Assembly: GCA_022316685.1 (NCBI GenBank)
Contig: JAKJHU010000076.1
Location: 320,001 to 384,000, forward strand
Reading direction: 5' to 3'
From: Progne subis subis
Taxonomy: Eukaryota; Chordata; Aves; Passeriformes; Hirundinidae
Length of the DNA: 64,000 nucleotides
The notes beneath the pieces were generated by a model, which was given only the letters and a program-made list of their open reading frames with translations, ran no database searches and was not told where the DNA came from. The position numbers and the translations under genes are program-made. This document shows, one piece after another, positions 60,281 to 64,000 of this stretch. How positions within the stretch are numbered: the first letter of the stretch is position 1; every line of letters begins with the position of its first letter.

Positions 60281-62478
60281 TTCCAGTTAGTATTTGTATT
60301 TTTTGGATGAGTAACAAAGTGAAAGGGTTTATGGGGAGCAGATTAAAAAAAATATTGACTTAGGTTTTTTTTTAGAGGTAAGTAATGGTATTACAAAGTT
60401 ATATGCTTTTGGAACATTTATTATATTTCTCATGGACAGTGAAATTTCTTTCTGACTGAAGATGCTAGGTACCCTCTCTTTACATTCTGACTGGGAAGTG
60501 TGAGAATTATGTAAGCTTTGCAGTTGTTAACACTCAAGTTTTACACTGTGCAATAGTTTCAAAGAAAAAATAGTTAAACTGAGTTTCTAGAGAAAGGGTA
60601 GGGCTACATCAGAGTTATACATACATTTTCATCCATGTAATTTTTTCTCATATTTACAGAGTTTCAAAATGGATGTGACAGGCAAAAAACTGAAAGGGGA
60701 CAATGCAGCTAGTATTTCCATATTGGTTGTTAGGCTGTGAGAGGATAGGCTGGAATAATTTATGGGCTGAGAGAGTGACAGAAGATGTAACTTGCATCAC
60801 TTTTTTCTCCTTTAAACTTATTAATGCATCCGATCTTAGCCTTGGAACAAAGACTACTTTGTTATGTGAAATATGTTGTGCAGACTTCTATCTCAACACT
60901 ACCATCAATAATTTTTCTTTTGTTGTTTGTTTCCTGATTTCATCCTTTGTAGACTGTTATGTATAAACTCACTTGCCTCCTATGTTATTCATGTTCTTAA
61001 TATGGCCTAGATATACAGCAGAAATGTGAGAACATAATGTTACTTACTGGAAAGGACTTTGATGTTCTTATTTATATCACTGCATGGGAAGAAAAAGTTC
61101 AGTTAAAGTAGTAAATACATCTCAGTGACCCCAAATTTTGCGCAATATTTATGGTGAATATTTATGGGTGAACCTGTAAAGAAATTGGGGCGGGGGGAGG
61201 GGAAGAAGATAGCTAGATGTAAATTTATAATCTGCCATAAAATATTACAGTAGATTGAAGTAAGAGGGCATATGTGAATATTTAACTCTTCTTTTGTAGC
61301 TACTCTGATTATAGAGATGTTTACATAGTTGCACATTCTGTGTCTCAAATTAGGTTAGTGATGAGTGGCATGTTAGAAAAAAGATTAAATGTTTTTCTAA
61401 CCATTTATCTGAAACAGCTGATCAGGAATGCTTTTGGATTTGGTTTAATTTAAGATGTGCTGATCCCATTGGCTTACAGGAAGTATTTGCTAGAAGAATC
61501 AGTTTCGTCTCTGTGGTGTGTGTTTCAAGCTTTATGAATTGAGTTGTTAGGGAATGGCAAATTAACTAGGTGGAAATGGGAAAAGCAGTTATAGGATTGA
61601 TGTGCTGCAAATAATTGCACTTTTCTTGTTGTCTGTTAAGATACTTAATTATATACATGAAAGAATGATGAGGTTTTATTTCCCATCCATTTTTTTAGCT
61701 TCTCCTAGAACATGAAATTCAATTGGTATTTTTATTAGTCAATGGACAGGTAATCACTAAAGTGAACACTTAAGAATAGGTGTAGCCTATACTCTGATCC
61801 AAGGCTGTGTAACATAAATTTCAATTTCTACATTAAATGGAGGTTGGATTTGGTTGAAAGTTACTGTAGGGTTGAGAATTGTCATACAAACTGTTTTGGA
61901 AGTCTTCATGAAGCTATAATTCACTTTCTTGACTTCCAAGTTCTACTTCTGTCATGGAATTTTGTGCTGCTGTAACCTGTGACTGCACAGCTTCTTGTCA
62001 CATTTTCAGGGACATATACAAGAGGACACAAGGGGTTGCCCTATACTGTTGTCACAGTGTTTTGGGATAGTGACAGCACAAATTTTATTATTATGGGCTT
62101 CCTGGAATTTATTAGCATATCTTATCTATACCACAGTGTTATGGACTATATAAAGCTTCAAAGGAACAAAGAAAGTTATTTTATCTGTCATTTTGTTAAC
62201 TTTATTTTAAAGATAATACATCTCCTGTGATTTTTTAATGGGATATATCTCACCTTATAAGGGGAAGATATTAAATTAATGTTACAATCAAAATAGAAAT
62301 TATTAATGTCTCATCTCTAATCAGCTTCAGACTGTGATTTATATATTCAAACCAATTTCTATGTCATACCAACTATATACATTTGAAATAGCAAACCTGT
62401 TGTTTATTGTTTATTTTTCTTCCTCTATGGTAATTTCTGAAAAATGGTACTATATGCATTGTTTTCACTGAATCTGTG

Positions 62479-62481
<3 letters not shown>
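60281..62481. other. unique AT-rich sequence, no gene seen
   Basis: A short direct repeat, AATATTTATGG, occurs twice at about 61145-61170. Frames at 60703-60966, 61103-61348 and 61979-62230 are unrecognised. Confidence 0.4.

Positions 62482-62507
<26 letters not shown>
62482..62507. repeat. poly-A tract, 26 bases
   Basis: A homopolymer run of 26 A. The sequence before it shows no coding content, so it is not clearly a retrocopy tail. Confidence 0.95.
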
Positions 62508-62510
<3 letters not shown>

Positions 62511-62579
62511 GATGGTTGTTTTAGAATGTTGATAATGAACATTATTAGGCCTGCCATCTCTCTTTTCAGTATATACTAC

Positions 62580-62830
62580 TTCAGCAGAATCCAGAGGAAG
62601 AGACTGGGAGAAACCCCAGTCCCAGCCATGTTTGGTCCTGCTGCAGGGTCTACATCAGCCACCGTCCTCGGGATGGCCTCACACCTTCCCAGGGCCCCTT
62701 CTCTTCTCTGGATCCAAGGCAGGAGGCTGCCCTGGGAGGCCTCCAACTCCCCATCACCAGCTCCGCTCCCACCCCATCTCTGGAATGAGGTGATACTCTT
62801 CTGGCTACTCTTCTCTAATAGCTTTACCAG
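62580..62830. other. GC-rich block, unclassified
   Basis: Between 62600 and 62780 the composition is C-rich and differs from both flanks. The frame at 62526-62939 (137 codons) passes through it, with a Pro/Ser/Ala-rich centre and AT-rich ends, so composition and not selection explains the frame. It could be an old GC-rich repeat. Confidence 0.25.
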
Positions 62831-64000
62831 AAGTGAAATAGAATGGAAAGTACCTGAGATTTCTGAGCAAAGAGTGCTACTTATTTTAACAGAGTTCTAT
62901 AAATATTTTATTAAATCTGGGTTCTCTATTATGCTGTGAATCCTGGGAAGAAAGTTCCTACAGAAGTGAGGTTATTCGGAGCAAGAGCTACACCTGTCTA
63001 AACTGAAGACATACAAAGCATAAGATTTTTTTTCTGCTGCTCTCATTTTTGACTAATAAAGAAATATGGACAGGTTTTTCTTTCATTGATATGGTTGTAT
63101 TTGGAGTGAGTTTGATTTCCATTGATGAGTTTTGAGACTGACTTAATAGCCATCATTTTTCTATTTCACTTAGCTCTTCCAGACCCTAGAAAATTAGGCA
63201 ACAGATATTTAGTGCCAGGGGATGCTTAGGGGAGAGCTGCAGAAGAAGAATTCTTGTATATTGAAAATCTGTGTAAGTATGAGGAAGTAACTCATGACAT
63301 CTGTACAAAAGCATTTGTTAGGTAAGTCTTTAGACACCTGGAGGAACTATTCTACCTAACTGTAGGCATTAAAGAAAAAATGTGGATTTTAGCTTACTAA
63401 CATCACATTAAAGTGGAGATGAGCTCCCAGTCTGTCAGCTTGCTGAAGGCCTGAATTGCCTTTTAGCAGTTACTGACATACCCTCACAGAGGAAGCAAAG
63501 GGTGGATAGGCTTCTGACTAGACTCCTGAGGTTTATAGGGATGAATTTTCATTTATATATGCTGCAAATTTGTAGGTTAAGAATGCAGTCATTCTGCCAG
63601 AGCTGGATGTTGCTGTGTTAAAGCTGTCTCAGAGCAGGTCTCTGGTTTATTCTTATCTTAACCTGCACCTCCTGGCAGGTTTGGCTGGTTTTGACACATG
63701 TATGTCACACGTAATATTGCACATAGATCCAGGCTGTCCACCCAGAGCTGTTTAATGCTGGCAGTCATTAGAAGCCCAGGACAGGGAAAAGACCAGGTTT
63801 GAAATAGCCTTTTTTCTTCAGCATTACTCACTAGTTCCTGCCCTGCTCAACAATGTGGTTACTGTTAATTTCACTTTAATGCTCCGAAATTTGGAAACTT
63901 ACAGGAGGTGGAAGCAAGGACAGGTAGCTCAATAGAAATGCAGAGAGATTATCTAAATAGCCAGGGATCAAGCTAGGAAAGCTAAAGCTTTGATAGAGTT
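62831..64000. other. unique sequence to the window end
   Basis: No repeat or gene was recognised. Confidence 0.45.

Noticed and set aside
62526..62939. 137-codon frame over a GC-rich block
   Set aside because: Residue composition follows base composition. No family is recognised.

Overview
The window is nuclear DNA from a bird, most likely a passerine. It contains CR1 LINE copies with the avian 3' tail (ATTCTATG-type or ATTCTGTGATT-type ends). It also contains a tRNA-Ile-derived SINE fused to a CR1 tail, a family known from the zebra finch (TguSINE1 type), and several solo LTRs of endogenous retroviruses whose target-site duplications can still be read. The background is AT-rich, and neither strand has a long intron-less reading frame. 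No protein-coding gene can be supported with confidence. The window reads as a gene desert or a large intron.

Layout. 1-3.2 kb: unique DNA, AAAC and AAAT simple repeats, an internally deleted sense CR1 (1701-2707) and an older antisense CR1 piece (about 2830-3195). 3.2-23 kb: mostly unique sequence with a 13-bp inverted repeat at 3661-3737, an A/C-rich tract at 4518-4686, a minus-strand solo LTR at 7908-8300, a perfect hairpin at 10959-10988, two GC-elevated blocks near 14.5 and 16.1 kb, and a CR1 tail relic near 21.8 kb. 23.2-25.9 kb: a GGGAA array of about 335 bp, then a CR1 split by a nested minus-strand solo LTR (25035-25726). At 26036-26083 there is a perfect 21-bp-stem hairpin. 26-40 kb: unique sequence with homopolymer tracts and a plus-strand LTR near 34 kb. 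40.6-41.6 kb: the SINE, followed by a second LTR of the family seen at 25 kb. 41.6-57 kb: small tandem duplications, microsatellites and two weak exon-like segments (45726-45883 plus, 47201-47412 minus). 57.4-60 kb: a GC-rich repeat block, a plus-strand LTR that pairs with the one at 7.9 kb, and a further minus-strand LTR at 59554-59916. 60-64 kb: mostly unique sequence with a 22-bp duplication, a poly-A tract and one GC-rich block.

Nothing here works together as an operon or pathway. The readable biology is retrotransposon history: a LINE and a SINE that share a 3' tail, an LTR inserted inside the LINE, and retroviral copies reduced to solo LTRs with no gag, pol or env sequence recognised. 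I did not find a convincing new molecular system. The best candidates for follow-up are the 26-kb hairpin, the polypurine array, the patchwork conservation between the 7.9 and 58.6 kb LTRs, and the orphan exon-like segment at 45.7 kb.
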